Assembly: GCA_023374045.1 (NCBI GenBank)
Contig: CM041776.1
Coordinates: forward strand, 321,061,925 to 321,125,924
Origin: Limonium bicolor
Taxonomy: Eukaryota > Streptophyta > Magnoliopsida > Caryophyllales > Plumbaginaceae
DNA: 64,000 bases
Reading direction: 5' to 3'
In this document: positions 61,771 through 64,000 of the stretch, piece after piece
How positions within the stretch are numbered: the stretch's first letter is position 1
Layout: every line of letters begins with the position of its first letter
Notes under the pieces: generated by a model
What the model saw: only the letters and a program-made list of their open reading frames with translations
What the model was told of the DNA's origin: nothing
Databases searched by the model: none
Translations under genes and position numbers: made by a program

Positions 61771-62339
61771 TAAATTTATGATATACCAAAGATATATATA
61801 CACTCCAAGAGTATAACTACACCGACGTCAACATAACTAAACACCACCAATACCTCAACGAAACACCTAAGACCTGATAAATATGTACCTCTATACAATA
61901 TTCACAAAGACATTGGTATTCTTTTCTAGGACACTAGATATAATACACCAGCAACAGTATACTCAAACACCACGAATCCCCTAAAGAAACACCTAGCACC
62001 TATTCAATATGTACATATGTAGAAACACCGTCATGAACAGAGCGACACACCAGAAACTCCTGATCTCCTCATCTCAATAGCACTCTTGAGCCTCCTTCTC
62101 GACTTGATATTGTTATCACGTATTAGGAGTGTAGGAACAGGTGTAACTTCATATGTATGACCTATAAAATAAAAGAAGAAAAACAAGTGTAAAATTCAAC
62201 AAACAAAGATGTATACATGACAACGGGTTATGACTCAAACCTGCTGCACCAAAGGACGATGCAGAATTTTTATCTTTTTTAATCTAATCGTCCATCTATT
62301 TGCATAAACATTCAAATTATGAATCAATTTTTTCATATT

Positions 62340-62880
62340 GCACTTTAAATACTTTAACCAGTTTAAACAAACACCATTCAAGAAATAATTAATAACATTA
62401 TTGGTTGACGACATACCAAATGAATATATATATAATAATACCAGGTTACCATCAGTAAAATACCAGTTCAAGAATTACATTGTACCATATGTAAAAACTG
62501 ATACTACCAATATATTTATTACAACTTGTTAAGGCACAATTATAACATCTAAATATAAAGCAAAACTCATACATATTGCACTTTAAATACCTTAACTGGT
62601 TTGAACAAACACAGTTGTCAAAAAATAATTAATAACAACATTAGTTGATGACATACCAAATGTATACATATGTAATGCCAGGTTACCGTTATTAAAATAC
62701 CATTGCAAGATCTACACCGTACCACAAATAAAAACTAATATTGGCAGTATTATCTATTACAGCTTGTTAAGGCACAATTATAACCTCTAACCATAAGAAA
62801 AAATACTTACACATTGCACTTTAAAAACCTTAACTGGTTTAAACAAACACCATTGTCAAAACATAATTAATAGGCCCAAT
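62340..62880. repeat. Tandem repeat B, 238 bp period
   Basis: ATTGCACTTTAAATACCTTA, then ACTGGTTTAAACAAACACCA and AATAATTAATAACA recur at about 62338, 62576 and 62814. The unit is a relative of repeat A (shared CACTTTAAATACCTT and AAACAAACACCATTG blocks). The third unit is truncated near 62880. Confidence 0.75.
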
Positions 62881-63407
62881 TCATAGAAAACGTTGACGCA
62901 AATCAAACTTGTGGCTGTGTAATCAATTTCACAACGCTGAGATCTTTCCTTGCTTGGGTATGCGCCTTTGTTCTTCAAACATTCATAGACTGTAAATTCA
63001 ATTGTTACACTCTGCTTCTATGTGCGCCTTTGTTCGGAGATGTCTGATGCAAATACAGTTTGTTGGTAGTATAACAGAGGTGAAGAATTGCAGGTGTGAA
63101 CCAAATCGTCTTGCAGACAATGCCAATGAGTTTCAGGCGTGCAAAACCAGGTTGTTGTAGATGTGCGAATCTAGTTTGCTGGAGAATTGCAAACGTGCAA
63201 ATACAGTTTGCTGAAGACGATAGCAAATCCAAGTTTACTCGCATTATGTAACAGTAATATATTCCCCACCAAATCAGGACAACTAACTACCTCCTAAAAT
63301 AAGTTTTAATTTTCTGATTTTTTTATTATAATCTGGACCCTCCATTGATATGCCTCTTAATCTAATGGCTGTAAATTGATCCAGAATGGTTCAGGGAACC
63401 CCATAAG

Positions 63408-63999
63408 TAGGGCTGCCCAAAAAAATCCGAAACTGCGGTATCCGACCGAAACCGAAGTGAACCGTACCTGTTTTCAGGTTAACCGTACCGGTTCTTACGG
63501 CATGGTTAACCGAACCGTGTAAATTGACCGGTTTCGGTTTCGGTAATGGTATTGAATTTTCCAGAACGGTTAACCGCATGGTTAACCGTGGTTAACCGAT
63601 TATATAAACAATGAAAAACTTCAAATATTAATGCTCACCTTATATAATAATTTATGCTAGCTATTGAGGAAATATACATATTATTATATTTTTTGTCACG
63701 TATATTAGATTTGTCACTCATGATTTAGGTGAATGATCAATATTATACTATAATATTAATAGTATGAGTCTCATCAATAAAAACAATATACGGCTACAAG
63801 GTTAACCGATAAAATCGAACCGAACTAAAGGTTAACCGGTCTAAACGGAATGGTAATGGAATTGAATTTTAAAAACCGAATTAAACGGTTAACTGATCTA
63901 AATGGAATGGTAATGGAATTGAATTTTTAAAAATCGAAGACCCGGTTAACCGAAAGCGGTTAACCGAATAAGACGGTTAACCTACCATGAGCAGCCCTA
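63408..63999. mobile_element. hAT-like MITE rich in GGTTAACC palindromes
   Basis: The left end TAGGGCTGCCCAAAAA and the right end GAGCAGCCCTA (63999) are inverted repeats. TAGGGCTG-type ends are typical of hAT MITEs, but the 8 bp flank on the right is outside the window. About ten GGTTAACC palindromes lie inside, mostly in two groups (63475-63600 and 63798-63980). A diverged direct repeat with GGAATGGTAATGGAATTGAA occurs at about 63847 and 63903. Confidence 0.7.
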
Positions 64000-64000
64000 C

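Larger units (their letters stand above)
59225..63405. mobile_element. Non-coding 4.2 kb inverted-repeat element, class uncertain
   Basis: A roughly 100 bp inverted repeat bounds the region. The left arm (about 59240-59340) reads TCCCTGAATGGTTCTGGA, then AACCATTGGATTAGAA and AAAGGGTCCAGATTA. The complement of the right arm (about 63290-63395) reads TCCCTGAACCATTCTGGAT, AGCCATTAGATTAAGA and GGAGGGTCCAGATTATA. Exact termini and target duplication could not be fixed. Inside there is no recognisable protein, but three sets of tandem repeats (59900-60085, 61270-61770, 62340-62880). Long terminal inverted repeats without coding DNA fit a non-autonomous Mutator-like element. A host-derived insert is also possible. 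Confidence 0.5.

Overview
The window is nuclear DNA of a flowering plant, most likely a eudicot. It is AT-rich, its genes have many introns with GT-AG borders, and it carries plant transposon families (CACTA with an Ulp1-type protease, Copia, Tekay/Del-like Gypsy, LINE, SINE, Stowaway, Tourist, Mutator-like and hAT-like MITEs). Only two near-complete host genes are visible; almost everything else is nested mobile DNA.

Layout. 1-11873: a minus-strand CACTA element, running off the left edge, is interrupted by a complete 10.1 kb plus-strand CACTA element (909-11006, target duplication TGA). The inner element carries three decayed genes: a TNP2 transposase, a Transposase_24-type protein and an Ulp1-like cysteine protease. 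14.2-20.1 kb: the only clear host-gene island. A heparanase-like/beta-glucuronidase gene (GH79, plus strand, 8 coding exons) and a polygalacturonase gene (GH28, minus strand, 5 exons) converge tail to tail; both act on extracellular glycans. 20.1-30.1 kb: intergenic DNA with Stowaway-type MITEs, a two-exon fragment of an unidentified gene, a short tRNA-derived SINE, a foldback MITE and a tandem repeat.

30.1-52.8 kb is a retrotransposon nest. A minus-strand Copia element (3' LTR of only 152 bp, RNase H, RT, integrase, protease) is broken in its integrase by a 4.4 kb solo LTR, and in its protease by a Tekay-like Gypsy element. That element's 3' LTR is itself split by another solo LTR, its internal region is almost non-coding, and its 5' LTR is cut after 242 bp by a further LTR end at 52757. 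52.8-64 kb holds that last LTR-like sequence, a second foldback MITE copy inside a minisatellite, a 5'-truncated LINE with 17 bp target duplications, a 4.2 kb inverted-repeat element full of tandem repeats and without coding capacity, and an hAT-like MITE rich in GGTTAACC.

The two host genes carry only one- or two-base indels, mostly in short homopolymers. Splice sites are clean and exon arithmetic closes when the indels are allowed for. This may be uncorrected sequencing error rather than true pseudogenes. No new defence or metabolic system was found. The best candidates for undescribed biology are the 59.2-63.4 kb element, the short SINE and the LTR minisatellites.
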